Positions 35,301 through 48,084 of a stretch of DNA of 64,000 nt are shown piece by piece. Numbering within the stretch: the first letter of the stretch is position 1; each line of letters begins with the position of its first letter. The notes beneath the pieces are model-generated. The model was not told the origin of the DNA and ran no database searches. It saw only the letters and a list, made by a program, of their open reading frames with translations. The stretch comes from Conchocele bisecta (taxonomy: Eukaryota > Mollusca > Bivalvia > Lucinida > Thyasiridae), in assembly GCA_029237695.1 (NCBI GenBank), contig CM055280.1, positions 29,275,406 to 29,339,405 on the forward strand, in the 5' to 3' direction. The position numbers and the translations under genes are program-made.

Positions 35301-38300
35301 AAATGCTGTGATAGTGTTTTTGTCCGTTCCTCCAACTAATGCTGAGAGGTGTGTGCTGGTTGCACCACTAATGCTGTGACATGTGTGTCCTGTTTGCCGC
35401 CAACGAATGCTGTGATATGTGTGTCTGGTTGCCCACTAATGCTGTGATATGTGTTTCTGTTGCCCCAAACTAAGCTGATATGTGTGCTCTGGTTGCCCCC
35501 AACTAATGCATGGCTATGTGTGTGTCTTTGTTAGCCCCAACTAATGATGTGATATGTTTTGTCTTGGTTGCCCCAACTAACGGTGTGAATATGTTTGTCA
35601 GTTGCCCCAACTAATGCTGAGAAATGTGGTGTCTGGTGCCCTACTAATGCCGTGATGTGTGTGTCTGTTTCCCCCACTATTGCTGTGATCATGTGTGTCT
35701 GGTTGGCCACTAATGCTGTGATATGTGGTGTCTGGTGCCCCCAACTAATGCTGTGATATGTGTGTCTTGTTTGCCCCCGAACTAATGCTGTGATATGTGT
35801 TTGTCTTGTTTGCCCCCAACTATTGCTGTGAATATGTGTCTGTTGCTTGCTCCAACTAATGCTGTGATATGTTTTGTCAGGTTGCCCCAACTAATGCTGT
35901 GATAGTGTGTGTCTAGTTGCCCGCCAACTAATCTGTGATATGTTTTGTCAGTTGCCCCAAACTAATGCTGTGATATGTGGTGTGTCTGATGCTCCAACTA
36001 ATGCCGAGGATATGTGTGTCTGTTTTTCCCAAAAAAATACTTGATATTTTGGTCTGGTGCCCAACTAATGTGTGATATATTTGTCTGTTGCCTCCAACTG
36101 CTCCTGTGATAATGTGTTTTCTTCCTGTTGCCCCAACTAAATGATGTGTTATATGTGTCTGGTGCCCCAACTAACGCTGTGATATTGTGTCTGGTTACCC
36201 CAACTAATGCTGTGATTAAATGTGTCCTGGTTTGCCCCAACTAATGCAGTGTTATATGTGTTTGCCTAATTCTGTTATATGTGTTGTCTGGTTGGCCCCA
36301 ACAAATGCTGTGAAATGTGTGATTGTGCCACATAATGCTGTGAAATGTATGTCCGTTTGCCCCAACTAATGCCTTGATATAGTGGACTAGTTGCCCGAAC
36401 TAATGCAGTGATATGTGTGTCTGGTTGCTCCAACTACTGTTTGTTTAATATGTGTGTCCTGGTTTGACCCCAACGAATGATGTGATGTGGGGTGTCTGGT
36501 TGCCCACTAAAGATTGCAAAAGATATGTGAATCTGGTTGCCCAAACTAATGCTGTATATGTGATTCTGGTTTCGTAACTAATGCTGTGTTATGTGTGACT
36601 GGTTTCCCACAACTAATTCTGTGATATTGTTTGTGTCTTGTGCCCCAACTAATGAGTGATAATTTAGTCTGGTTGCCCCAACTAATGGTGTGTATATGTT
36701 TGTCAGGTTGCCCAACTAATGCTGTGATATGTTGTGTCTGTTGCCCAACTGAATGCCGGATGTGAGTGTCTGGTTGCCGCCAGACTATTAGCTGTGATAA
36801 TGAGTGTCTGGTTGGCCAACCTAATGCCTTGTGGAATGTGTGTCTGGTTGCCCCCCCAACTAATGTTGTGGATATTGTGTCTTGTTGCCCCCACTAATGC
36901 TGAGATATGTGGTGGTCCTTGTTGCCCCAACTAAATCTGTGATATGTGTGTCGATGCCCCCAACTAATGCTGTGATATGTGTGTGTTGTCTGTGCCCCAA
37001 CAATGTTGTGAATTGTGTCTGGTTGCTCCAACTAATGCTTGATTATGTTTTTGTCAGGTTGCCCCAACTAATGCCTTTGATAATTGTATCAGGTTGACCA
37101 AACTAATGCTGTGATATGTGTTTCTGGTTGCCCAAACAAGTTCTGTGGTATGTTTGTCTGGTTGCTTGCTCCAACTAATGCTGAGATAATGTATTTGTCC
37201 CATGTTGCCCCACTAATGCTGTAATATGTGTTCTTTTTGCACCCAACTAATGCTTTATATGTTCTGTCGGATCCTCCAACTAATGTTGTGATGTGTGTGT
37301 CTGTTGCACTCAACTAATGCTGTGACATATGTGCAGGTTGCCCCAAACGATGCTGTGAATGTGGTGTCTGGTGCCCAACTAATGCTGAGATATGTGTACC
37401 CTGGTTCCCCACTAATGCTGTGATAAGTGTGCTGGTTGCCCCCAACTAATGCTGTGATATGTGTTGTCTTGTTGCCCTCAACTAATTGCTGAGATATGTT
37501 TGTGTCTTGTTGCCCCCACGATGATGTGATATGTTTTGTACTGGTTGCCCCAACTAATGCAGTGGATATGTGTGTCCTGGTTGCCCAACTAATGCTATGA
37601 TATGTTTGCCGGATCATCCCATACAATGTCCCCGTGATGGTGGTCTGGTTGCCCCAACTAATGCTGTGATATTGTGTCCCTGGTTGCCCCAAACTAATGC
37701 TGTGATATGTGTTCTTGTTGCCCCCCCAACTAATGCAGTATATGTGTGTGTCTTGTAGCCCCAACTAATGCTGTATATGTGTGTCGGTTGCCCCCAACTA
37801 ATGCTGTGATATGGTTTGTGTCTTGTTGCCCCAACAAATGCTGTGATATGTTGGTCTGGTTGCTCAACTAATCTGTATATGTTTGTCTGGTTTGCCCCAA
37901 CTAATGCTGTGATAGTGTGTCTGGTTGCCCCAACTAATAATGTTGATGTGTGTGTCTGGTTTTTCCTCCCCAACTAATGCTGTGATATGTGTACTGTTGC
38001 CCAAAACTAATGCCTGTGATATTTGTGTTCTGGTTGCCCCAACAAATGCTGTGGTATGTTTTTGTCTGGTTGCCCAACTAATGCTGTTATATTGGTCTGT
38101 TGCACCAACTAATACTGAGATATGTTTGTCCTGTTCCTCCAACTAAGGCTGTGAAAGTGTGTGTCTGTTGCACCAACTAAAGCTTGTACATGTGTGTCTG
38201 TTGCCCAACGAAATTGCTGTGATATGTGTGTCTGGTTGCCCACTAAGCCGTGATGGTGTGTCTGGTTGCCCCAAATATTGCTGTGATAGTGTTTTTGGTC

Positions 38301-41300
38301 CTGGTTGGCCAACTAATGCTGTGATATGTGTGTTCAATCTGGTTGCACCAACTAATGCTGTGATTGTGTGTCTGGTTCCCCCACACTAATGCTGTATACG
38401 TTGTCTAATGCCCCCCACCCCCCGCCCCAAATAATGATAGTGATTGTGTGTCAGTTTCCCCAACTAATGTCTGCGATGGTTTGTCCTGGTTCCCAAACTA
38501 ATGCTGTATATGTGTGACCGTTTGCCCAACCAAAACCGTGATATGTGGTCCCAGGATGCCGCAACTAATGCCGTATTTGTGTGTCTGGTGCCCCAACTAA
38601 TATGTGATGTGTTTGTCTGGTTGCCCAACTAATGCTGGTGATATGTGTGTCTTGTTGCCCCCAACAAATGCTGTGAGTGTGTTCTTGTTGCCCTAACTAA
38701 TGATGTGATGTCTTTGTCGGTTGCCCCAACTAATGTTGTATATGTTTGTCTGGTGCCCCAACTAATGCTGTGATATATTTTGTCTGTTGCCCCAACAAAT
38801 GCTGTGAGTGTGTGTCAGGTGCCCCAACTATGCTGTGATGTGGTTTGACAGTTGCCCCAACTACCGCTCTGTATGTGTGTCTTGGTTGCCCCAACTAATA
38901 CGTCTATGTGTGTGCTGGTTGCGTAACTAATAACCGTGGTATGTTGGTCTGTGGCCTCCAACAATGCTGTATTGTGTGGTCTGGTTGCCCCAACTATGCG
39001 TGATATGCAGTCTGGTTCCCCAACTATTGCCGTGATAGGTTCTGGTTGTCCCAACAATCTGTGATATGTGTGTCCCGTTGCCCTAATAATGCCGTGATAT
39101 GTTGTGTCTTGTATGCCCAACAAATGCTGTGATGTGTGTGTCTGTTGCCCCAACAAATGATGGATGGTTTGACAAGTAGCCCCAACTAATGCTGTGGATA
39201 TGTGTTCCGGTTGCCCAACACTAATACCGTAATAAGTGGTGTCTGGTTGCCGCAACTAAGGCTGTAAATGTGAGTCTGTTGCCTCAAGCTAATGCTGTGT
39301 TATGTGTGTCTGCTAATGCTGTGACAGTGTGTCTTGTTGCCCCCCAACAAATGATTGATGTGTGTGTCCTGGTTTTCCCCAAATAATGCTGCCGATGTGT
39401 TTGTCTGGTTGCCCACTATGCTGTGATATGTGGGGTGTCCGGTTGCCCCAACCAATACCGTGATATGTGTGTCAGGTTTGGCCGCAAGCTAATGCCGGTA
39501 TGTGTGGGTGTCTGGTTGCCCCAACTAATGATGTGATTTGTGTACAGAGTTTGCCCCAACTAAACTGTATATGTTTGTCTTGTTGCCGCCAACTAATCAG
39601 TGTATGTCGTGTGTGTCTTTGGTGCCCTAACCTAATGCTGTGATGTCTGTGTCTGTTGCCCCATCTAATGTTGTGATATAGTATGTCTGGTTGCCCCAAC
39701 TAATGCCTGAGAAATATTTGTCTGGTTGCCCCAACTAATGCTGGTGATGTGTGTCTCAGGTTCCCCAACTAATGCTGTGATGTGGTTTGTCAGGTTGCCC
39801 CCAACTAATGCCCCTCCTGAAATTGTGTCTGGTTGCCCCAACTAATACCGTGCTTTGTGTTCAGGTTGCCGTAACTAATAACGTGGTATGTGTTTCCTGT
39901 TGCCCCAAACTAATGCTGTGATGTGTGTGTCCTGGTTGCCCCCAACGAATGCTGTGATATGTCGTCTGGTTTTCCCAAACAAATGCCAGTGATAGTGTTG
40001 TCTGTTGCCCAACAAAAGCTGTGAAATGTGTTCCTGGTTGCCCCAACTAATCTGTGATATGTTTGTCTTGTTGTCCCCAACTAATCTGTATGGTGTGTCT
40101 GGTTGCCCCAACTAATGATGTATGTTTGTCTAGGTGCCCTATACGATTGCTCGTGATATGGTGTCCGGTTTCCCCCCAACTAATAACGTGATATGTTTTG
40201 TCTGGTTGCCGCAACTAAATCGCTGTGATATGGTGCCTGGTTCCCCAACTAATGCTGAGATATTGTGTCTGGTTGCTCAACTAATTCTGTGTTATGTGTG
40301 TCTGCTAATGCTGTGAATGTGTGTCTGTTGCCCCCCCCCCCAACTATGATGTGATGTGTGGTGTCTGGTTTCCCCAACTAATGCTGCGATGTGTTTGTCG
40401 GTGCCCCAACTAATGCTGTAATAAGTGACGTCCGGTTGCCCCAACCATACCGTGATAATGTGTGTCAGGTTGCCGCAACTATGCCGGATAAGTGTGTCTG
40501 TTGCCCCAACTAATGCGTGATGTGTGTGTCTGGTTGCCCCAACTAATTCTGTGATATGTGTGTCTGGTTGCCCCAACTAATGCTGTGAATTGTGTGTCCG
40601 GTTGCCCCAAATAATGCCGTGATATGTGTGTCTAATGCCCTAACTAATGCCGTATATGTGTTCTGGTTGCTCCAGCTAATGTTGTAATATGTGTGTCTGG
40701 ATGCCCAACTAATGATGGTGATTGTGTGTCTGGTGCCCTAACTAATGCTGTGATATGTTATCTGGTTTGTTACAATCTAATGCTGTGATATGTGTGTCCT
40801 GGTTTACCACTAATGCTGTGATATGTGTGTCCTGGATGCCCCAACCTAATTCTTGGTATGTGTGTCTTGTTGCCCCAGCAAATGCTGTTAGTGTGTGTCT
40901 GGTGGTCTGAACTAATGGTGTGATTTGTGAGTCTTGTTGCCCACAACTAATGCTGTGATTGTGTTCTGTTGCCCCAACTAATGCTGTGATTATGTTGTTT
41001 CCTGGTTGCCCCAACTACTGCTTGATAAGTGTGTTGTTGCCCAACAATGCTGTGGATATGTTGTCCTTGAGTGCCTCCAACTAATGCTGTTATATTTGTG
41101 TCTGTTGCCCCCACTAATGCTGTGATATGTGTGTGTGTCTGTTGCCACCAACTAATGCTGTGAAATGTTTGTCTGGTTGCTCCAACAAATGCTGTGATAT
41201 GATTGGTCAGGTTTGCTTCCAACTAACTAATGGCTCTGTAATGTTGTCTGGTTGCCCAAACTAATGATGAGATGTGTGTGTCATGTTGCCACCAACTAAG

Positions 41301-41392
41301 CAGTGATATGAGTATCTGGTTGCCCAAACTAATGCTGTGATATGTGTGTCTGTAGCCCCACTAATGTTGTGAATGTGTGTCTGTTTGCCCCA
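23313..41392. repeat. Satellite array, 34-bp monomer, left block (~18 kb)
   Basis: The consensus monomer is tgatatgtgtgtctggttgc followed by cccaactaatgctg (34 bp), repeated roughly 500 times head to tail. Common variants change 'tgatatgtg' to 'tgatgtgtg', 'ggttgcccc' to 'ggttgctcc' or 'cttgttgcccc', and 'aatgctgtg' to 'aataccgtg'. Single-base insertions and deletions are extremely frequent, far more than substitutions. Because 34 is not a multiple of three, frames shift at each unit and cycle every 102 bp. The many frames of 60-170 codons with THITALVG- or NAVICVSG-type repeats are therefore artefacts, not genes. Odd inserts occur at 28,986-29,005, 34,040-34,070 and 38,408-38,432. Confidence 0.97.
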
Positions 41393-42062
41393 GAAGAAGT
41401 AAGGGAGATCAAAATGATACCACCTACCCCGTGATATAATTATAACCCTCTATAATACCCCCACCACCCCCCGAACATCAAAAATTGGTAACGAGGAAAA
41501 TTGGGTCTCCCGACAGCAAATTAATGAATTTTTGGGAGTAAATACTATTTAAAAGTGGAGTCCCAATTATATTTGGTATTTTTGAACTTTTGAAAGTATA
41601 TATTGGAGTCATAAATACATCATGTTTTATTTCATGTCCTACCATGACATAAAAAGAGTACCAATATTATTAGAGAAAATGGATAAACAATACATTTTGA
41701 ATTGAAAATGTTTAATGACTCTGTGAATAAGTTTACGAAGCTTACGGGGTTATAATCCCTGTATATAAATTCTATAAAATGAGAACACTAGGCGATATCG
41801 AATATTATGAAATACCACGTAATTATTTACGCTCCGCTAAAACTTACATTTACAATATAATACCGCAATAATATCAACTATACAAGAGGCAAATACAAAC
41901 TTTAAGACGGATAATGCGTATCGGATATGAAAACTAAGGTTTATTATAACAACCATTTTAAAACCCAACGATTCGTTTACGAATTACATTTCTACGATAA
42001 CGCTTATAAGATATTGAAAAATTTTTATTGAAAAAAAAAAAACTACTAATTTAATTTATAGC

Positions 42063-42255
42063 CGAGTGTATTTTTCCTTATCGAAGGTATGTAAAGGGCG
42101 GGCCAATCTGAAATTATTTTTCATCAACCTCGAGCGGTCTTTAGGAAACGCCTTGTCCATACTTTGAGTGTATTTTTTCCTTTATCGATGGTATGTAAAC
42201 TGGCAATCAGAAATATTTTATAACACCTCGAGCGGTCTGGATAGGAACGCCGTTT
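42063..42255. repeat. Direct duplication, ~100-bp unit, two copies
   Basis: 'gagtgtatttttcctta.tcgaaggtatgtaaa' (42,064) and 'gagtgtattttttccttta..tcgatggtatgtaaa' (42,167) begin the two units. Both units continue through 'caatc.gaaat.atttt' to 'acctcgagcggtct'. The second unit is slightly shorter. Confidence 0.75.
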
Positions 42256-42317
42256 CATGCAGTTGTTTACCATAGCGACCACATTTGGTAGGGAAGAAAT
42301 AAAAAAATATTTAGCTC

Positions 42318-42392
42318 CCACCGAGCCTCGTACCCACGACCCTCGTCTCTATAATACATGATCGCCTTTAACCCAACACCGACCACGAAGGC
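42318..42392 (-). tRNA. tRNA-like block, probably a pseudogene
   Basis: On the - strand the sequence has tRNA-like landmarks in order: 'ggtcggtgttgggttaaaggcg' resembles an A box and D arm, and 'gggtcgtgggtacgaggctcg' resembles a B box and T arm. It ends 'gggagc', which can pair imperfectly with 'gccttc' at the start. The anticodon stem is not convincing and the T stem is broken. It could be a degraded tRNA, a SINE head or a coincidence, so I assign no amino acid. Confidence 0.3.
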
Positions 42393-43859
42393 TGTTATGA
42401 TAAAACATTACCCACTGTTTTGTACAAGTATCATTTACGACAATGTTTTGTCAATTGACACGGGTTATGAACCATGCGTAAATTGCATAGCCGAGGTAAA
42501 CAGACAGTTATTTATAGCCGAAGTGTATCAATTTACACAGGCGATTACAGTGTAATCCCTCCGACTGAATTTGTATGCATTACGGCGTAATTCTCAGTGA
42601 AAAACACATGTTGGAATAGGTAGTAAATTTGTTTACTGCACCAATAAATTAAAATTTAATTATTTTTCTTATATTGGTGCTGTAACCTTTCAATCCGACT
42701 CTTCTCTCCAAGTTTTTCCTAAATAAATCCCAATCGTACACTCAATTTTTGGGCATGGTGGCGCGCGTCCATGAATTCTTATATCATTTTTAATTGTTCA
42801 TATCTCCCCATTTCTTCCACCACGATTCAAACTCTAAATTTGATATTTTTCTTATCGGCCAAACCGCTTTTGGACACCAAACGTCGATGGTATTTTTCTC
42901 GACCTGGCGAGAACAGATAATCTATCATTTTTTCTACATTTTTTTCTCGAGTTTTCCACCCACTCCCTAATTACCATACACAACAACCCAGAAACGCCGA
43001 CACCGCACATAAAATCCCCCGCTACAGGAACCGATAAAATGGTGGAATAGTTGCAGCTGTCCGCCCCACACACCCAGAAACACCACTCGCCAGAAACCTA
43101 GCCGCTGCTAGATGCTTCAAGCCATGTTTACCGCGCGTCTATATTTTTTAGCCGTTCTTTTTCTATTTGTATTATTCTCTACTAAAATATCTGCATAGCG
43201 ACATATATTCAGCTAAAATCTGAACTTCTTTCGTTACTTGTAAACAGTGGTTGATGATGGTATTGACCAATTGGAAGCGTTGATTCGTTCATGTTTTTCA
43301 ATATCTTAGTATTTACAAAAAAAATTAAACAATGAGACAAAAGTGGAAGAACTCTCTGGTTCACCGATTTTCGTAACAAAGTTAAATAACACTACCTTTG
43401 AAAGTCTAAATTCGATCATAACCGAGAACGAAACAACCGTCGACTATCTCCAGAGATTTTAGTGACTCCAACCCCCCGTTCTTCCCCATCTAACTACAAT
43501 AGTTATCGCAGACCGCGCACAACAGTTTTAACCACAGCATTAACCGAGCAGACCGCGCTTTGGATAACTCACCTGCAAGCTTCATAGTGTACCCCCCACA
43601 TTTATTACTCGCTTGCACCGAACGAATATTCATAGGCCCTCAACCAATGGCCCCGCTTCTCAGCCCAAACTGCTATGGCACGTTTTAAGCGTTTTCATTG
43701 TTCGCACTATGTCCGCAAGCGCACTGTTTGCGTTATAATGCCTCAGTACGAATCATATAAGAGGCCTCCTCAAGAGGCTTTGGTCGGCGCTATACCGATC
43801 TTGTTTCAGTTTATCGAAACTTCGGTTATCTTTCCGTCTAGTTCGGTAAGTGCCGCTTC

Positions 43860-45060
43860 TCTCTGCTGAGAGAGTCCCTCTAACGCAACGCATCATAAGC
43901 CTCCGAATGGATCGCCTGGTGACTTTTAGGGCATTCTCAACACCCCGACTGGCCTCTTTTTGAAATTCGGTTATTTTCCCTCTAGTTCAGCAACCGCCAG
44001 CGTTCTCTGATGAGAGAGTCCTCTTTGGGGAGCGCAACACCTCATAAAGCCGTCGCAAGGGCTGGCTGTGTCTTCTCGGGCTTTCTCAACACCCGCCGGC
44101 CTCTTATTGAAATTCGGTTATTTTTTCCGTCAAGTTTCACCACCGCCGCTCTCTGATGAGAGAGTCCTCTGAGCGCAACATTAAACTAGCAACATCCTCA
44201 ACAACACCACCTATAAACCTCCGTAAGGTCCGCCTGGTGGTCTTCCCCGGGCTTTCTCGATACCCGTTTCGGACCCCCTCAAACCCCCAACCGGGCCTCT
44301 TTTCGAAATTTGGTTATTTTTTTTTCTAGTTTCGTAAGTTCCGCTTCTCTGTTGAGAAGTCCTCTGACGCAACGCCCCATAAGCCTCCGCAATGGCCTCC
44401 ATAGTGGTCTTCTCGTACCCCCACAACCCCCGACTCTGGTCTCTTTCAGAAATTCGGCTATTTTCCCGTCTATTTCAGTAAGTGTAGCTTACTCTTTGAG
44501 AAGTCCTCTAAGCGCAACGTAATCATAAACCTCCGCAAGGGCCTCTGCAAGTTCGACTGTGTCTTCTCGGACTTTATCAATACCCGAACCGTCCTCTTTT
44601 CGAAATTTGTTATTGTTTATCTAGTTCGCAAACACCGCCGCATCTCAGACAGAGAGAGTCCTCTGAGGCGCAACACCTCATAAGCCTCCGTAAGGTCCGC
44701 CTGGTGGTCTTCTCAGGGCTTTCTCAAGACCCGACGTGGCCTCTTTCGATATTTGGTTATTTTTTTGTCTATTTCGGTAAGTCCGCTCTCTGATGCGAGA
44801 GTCCTCTAAGTGCACGTATCATAACCCCTCCGTAAGGCCTGCCGGCGGACTTCACGTTACTTTATCATTCCGACCTGGTCTCTTTTCGAAATTTTGTTTA
44901 TTTTTCCCGTCTAGTCGGAAAGAGTGCGCTTCTTTTCTGAGAGAGTCCTTAAGAGCAACGAACCATAAGCCTCCGAAGGTCCCCCTGGTGGTCGTTCTCG
45001 GACTTTTTCCAATCCCCAACCGGCCTCTTTTCGAAATTTGTTATTTTTTTTTCACCTAGT
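43860..45060 (-). repeat. Tandem ~150-bp repeat, about 8 copies, likely coding a coiled coil on the - strand
   Basis: The block 'cataagcctccgtaagg' with variants recurs near 43,888, 44,043, 44,212, 44,374, 44,524, 44,678, 44,819 and 44,961. Each is followed by 'gcctggtggtcttctcgg', 'acccgacc.ggcctctttt.gaaatt.ggtta' and 'ctgatgagagagtcctctgagcgcaac'. Spacing is 140-170 bp, centred on a multiple of three. On the - strand the unit can be read as short charged heptad-like pieces (EDHQADLTE, KITKFRKEA, ELDGKI-like). They are separated by frameshifts, and no frame stays open over a whole unit. Position in a Polinton and the coiled-coil flavour suggest a repetitive structural protein, but this is inference. 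Confidence 0.6.
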
Positions 45061-45689
45061 TCTTTAGTTCCGTATGCGTTTCTTCACGACTTGAGTATTC
45101 ACAGCAGGGCATATTCTCTAAGTTGTGATATAGACCTCCTGTGAATCTCAGTGCTTGGCCCCGATATAGTTCTATTGATTAAAAGGCCTTTGTTTTTTTT
45201 GGATAGTTAACAAATCGCCCTCTGTCGGGAATGAATCCCCCTTCTGTCCGGTTCCAAATTCTTTAAAGTTCACAACTCCTTTTTAGAACATTATGATAGT
45301 GCAAACATAAATAATATCTTCAATGAGATACAAAAGCATTTAGCTTTACCTCTAATGCAAAGTAACGCCCGGTCGGAGGTGTATACACTCAAAAGAACAC
45401 CATTGGGTGAGCTTGTGCACACCCTCAATAAGAGCTAGTTTGGGCATGTTTCGACAAAAATTTCACTAACATGTTGAAAAGTACAAGACTCCTAAAACCA
45501 TTACAAGGAAGTCATAACAAACGTACAAACAATCCTATGAATGCATTCTGGCAGAACCAACTAATATTGCCGTGTGTGTGCACAACCGGGATTGTGGCGT
45601 CTCTTCAAGACCACATAGGCAGACCGTAACAGCATTTTAGCAGTAGCGTCTACAACCTTTCATGTGTATTATACCATTAGAGATTCTCA
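45061..45689. other. Unassigned part of the element
   Basis: I see no open reading frame or recognisable motif. Homopolymer runs and mixed composition suggest decayed coding sequence. Confidence 0.3.
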
Positions 45690-46380
45690 AAAACTAGGTA
45701 CTACCACTACCATCCAAGACGACGGGTGGAATCCAATTCCAATTTTTCCAACACATACAACCGTAAGGAGTTCGAACGGATATGTGGACAATTAAAGTTT
45801 CACAGATTCGGATTGAGACAGAAAACATTTTTCAGACACCGGAGGTTTAGTGACTGTTTATCTCAGTGGTCTAGACTACGGTGCAAGCACGAAGTAATGC
45901 CACCCCAGATGTAACCTTTGGTTTCTACTATTCAAATCGTGTTGTGAACCCTTAGAGGTAATAAAAATTGGACCGCCACCGAATTATGATGAAATCAAAT
46001 GACATTCGGGCTGAAGTTAGTACAAAGAGACAGTGTAATTACAATACTGCTGTATAAATGCACCAAAAATAGATATAGCTCACGTCGATTAATTTTACAA
46101 GACAAAACGGCATAAGGGTATAGAAACCTTTATATTGACGACGGTCTATGGGTTTACGCAGGGCCGGTGTTACCGCCTCAACGAACTCCATTCGCGTAAA
46201 CGTTTGGACCACCTCGCCACAGAAGCAAACTCGTAGTTTCTATAATAAGAGTCGGAAACGGCGTTTGCGCGCAAAAACAGTTCTTGCACTTGTTGAGGAC
46301 GCCAATCTCAGCTAAGGTTGACCTGGAGAAGGCGATCCAAATTATCAAGAACGTTTTGCAGACTGCCAGCACCCCTGTGG
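45690..46380 (+). pseudogene. Decayed + strand coding remnant, function unknown
   Basis: Short open pieces on the + strand look coding rather than random. Examples are 'TTIQDDGWNPIPIFP' near 45,710, 'LVTVYLSGLDYG' near 45,855, 'IKIGPPPNYDEIK' near 45,967 and an amphipathic helix-like 'AKVDLEKAIQIIKNVLQ' near 46,310. They lie in different frames with stops between, so several frameshifts or deletions are needed to make one gene. The position upstream of the capsid candidate would suit a minor capsid (penton) or protease gene. I see no cysteine-protease motif and do not assign a function. Confidence 0.4.
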
Positions 46381-47098
46381 ACTATGTATTGGATAGGTCG
46401 TTATAGGCGCCGATCAATATGATACTAACGAGACGACCCGTTGATGGTAAACAATAATCAAATCGTATTTGCCCACCGCCAATCAAAAAAACCGTCACAA
46501 CGGTAACGGAACAACGGAACATTGAATGCGCACCCCCAACATGATCGGGTTCAACAGATTTGTAAGTGAAACCGATTCATAAAAACACCCAAAACACAAA
46601 ATGGATACACCTCCCTCAACACAATCGAACCCAGTAACCACCCAATTTCGTAAATTGGATGCACCATCGAGTTTCCCCAATATCCAATCACAACAATGTT
46701 GAGACACCAATCGAGCTTGGAAGCACTATAACACTAGAGGATAAATTAAGGCTCGTACGTCGCCTCGTGGCGATCGGATTATTTACGATTAGGTTTTAGG
46801 AACTCTAAATAGTATGGAACCGGCGATTTGCCACGATTAAAGCCCAAGTATTTTTGCTAGCCATCCGGCCGTTTTTGATAATATAGATAGCAAGTAAAGA
46901 ACATACTTCCGATCATCCAGGTAGTGTGGGGGTGCTGCAGCCAGCCTTTCGGCTAATTATAGCCAGTGAGACTGCGAGCTTTCGTTTGTTATTTTTTACC
47001 CACTCTTTGCTCCGCCGATGGCCGGGTGGAGGTGGTGGTGGGAGCTGGCGCGGGTGTGCGCCGCACCACCAGTGAAAGCTAGAACTATGATCGAATAG
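46381..47098. other. Unassigned interval between gene remnants
   Basis: There is no convincing gene. The text near 46,600-46,690 ('caacacaatcgaaccc', 'caatttcgtaaattggatgcacc') resembles pieces of the small-protein gene at 51,010-51,440 ('caacacaatcgaaccc', 'aattggatgcgcccc'). This suggests a diverged internal duplication. GC-rich sequence at 47,010-47,090 can be read on the - strand as a Pro/Thr/Ala-rich tract. Confidence 0.35.
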
Positions 47099-48084
47099 TC
47101 ATGCTGATAGCAACGAGGATTCTTCTAACGTGACACCCGGCTCACTGACAAGTGCGAAGACGCTCACCGAGTGTCCGTCATCCTCGTGCAGAACCCTCGA
47201 GATTGTATTACGTCGGATACCGACTTATGTGGGGTGCGGAGAGCTCACGATTAGTCGAGGCATCATCCAAACGAGCTGCTCTTTCATCCCTCAACGACCT
47301 GTAGGCGTTTCGGTAATCCGCTCGGTAGATTCTCTATCGCCACCGGCTTCCTCCAGTTTTCTTCTTCTATCGCGATAATCTTCATCCAGCGACGAAGTTT
47401 TGAGAGGTTAAGGACTAGTTCACCCCCGTACCGTTTTGCATAACCTTATCGAGCCCCGAGTTCGAGACGAGATAACAGTGGTTCATCGCCGAGAATTTCG
47501 TTTTCGCCGAACGTGGGTCTCCATCGTGTTAATAGCGTCGGGTGGCAACTCGAGGAGGTTCCTGATCACAACAGTTTTCTATATCGGCGGCCGATTTTGC
47601 CATCATTCGTCGTAGACTGTAGGACCTCTACAGCGCGGTCGGCATAATTTGTTTTACCACGCGTCCAAACTGAAATCCTAGTTCCCTCCTTATGAATTTC
47701 ACCCCAGCCCCGGTTTCAGCATGTGTTTTAGCGATAGGGTTTACCGGTCATCGTGTTGACAGATCGGGATAATTTAATGTATTTTAGTCGCAATACTACC
47801 ACCACGCATATCCTAATCGAACTTGGAGTAGTCCACAACCCGGACAGGACGGGACCAACCGATTTCTGCTAAACTGTTTTGTAGTAGTCGTTTACAAGCT
47901 CCCTCGGAGTAATACCCCGACTTTGAACCACGCTGTTGGTACGCCACCTAATTCCACGATTGCAATTGGATTGGAACTGGAGTCTGTATCAGTGTTTTCG
48001 TCATTATCATCATCTATGTCATCATCATCCGCATCGGAGGAATCGCTCTGCCGATTTCATCCATGTAATATCGTAATCAGCCAT
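47099..48084 (-). pseudogene. Polinton-linked ~330-codon protein, frameshifted
   Basis: An ATG at 48,084 (- strand) starts MADYDITWMKSAERFL. A frame change leads into an acidic Asp/Ser tract (near 48,040-47,995) and then GVPTAWFK near 47,940. Further coding-like pieces follow in shifting frames: GVKFIRRELGFQFGRVVKQ (near 47,700), an acidic/basic helix around RRRKLEEAGGDRE (near 47,370) and a last piece ending at the stop at 47,099. Order and direction are consistent, so this is probably one gene with at least four frameshifts. It diverges from the capsid candidate across a 74-bp spacer. I do not know the function. The acidic N-terminus and helical body would fit a scaffold or regulatory protein, but nothing proves it. 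Confidence 0.5.

Larger units (their letters stand above)
41393..43859. other. Left flank of the element, no readable gene
   Basis: AT-rich sequence, with homopolymers and stops in all frames. It contains the direct duplication at 42,063-42,255 and the tRNA-like block at 42,318-42,392. An imperfect inverted pair ('tactgcaccaataaattaaaatttaatt' / 'cttatattggtgctgta') lies near 42,636-42,683. From about 43,100 the GC content rises, with many short runs that could be decayed coding sequence. The terminal inverted repeat expected at a Polinton end should begin here but has no partner. Confidence 0.45.

Noticed and set aside
23374..41222. Many open frames of 60-170 codons in the satellite, with repeated THITALVG- or NAVICVSG-type peptides
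   Set aside because: They follow from the 34-bp monomer, which cycles frames every 102 bp. They occur on both strands in the same place, begin and end wherever an indel falls, and show no domain or codon bias.
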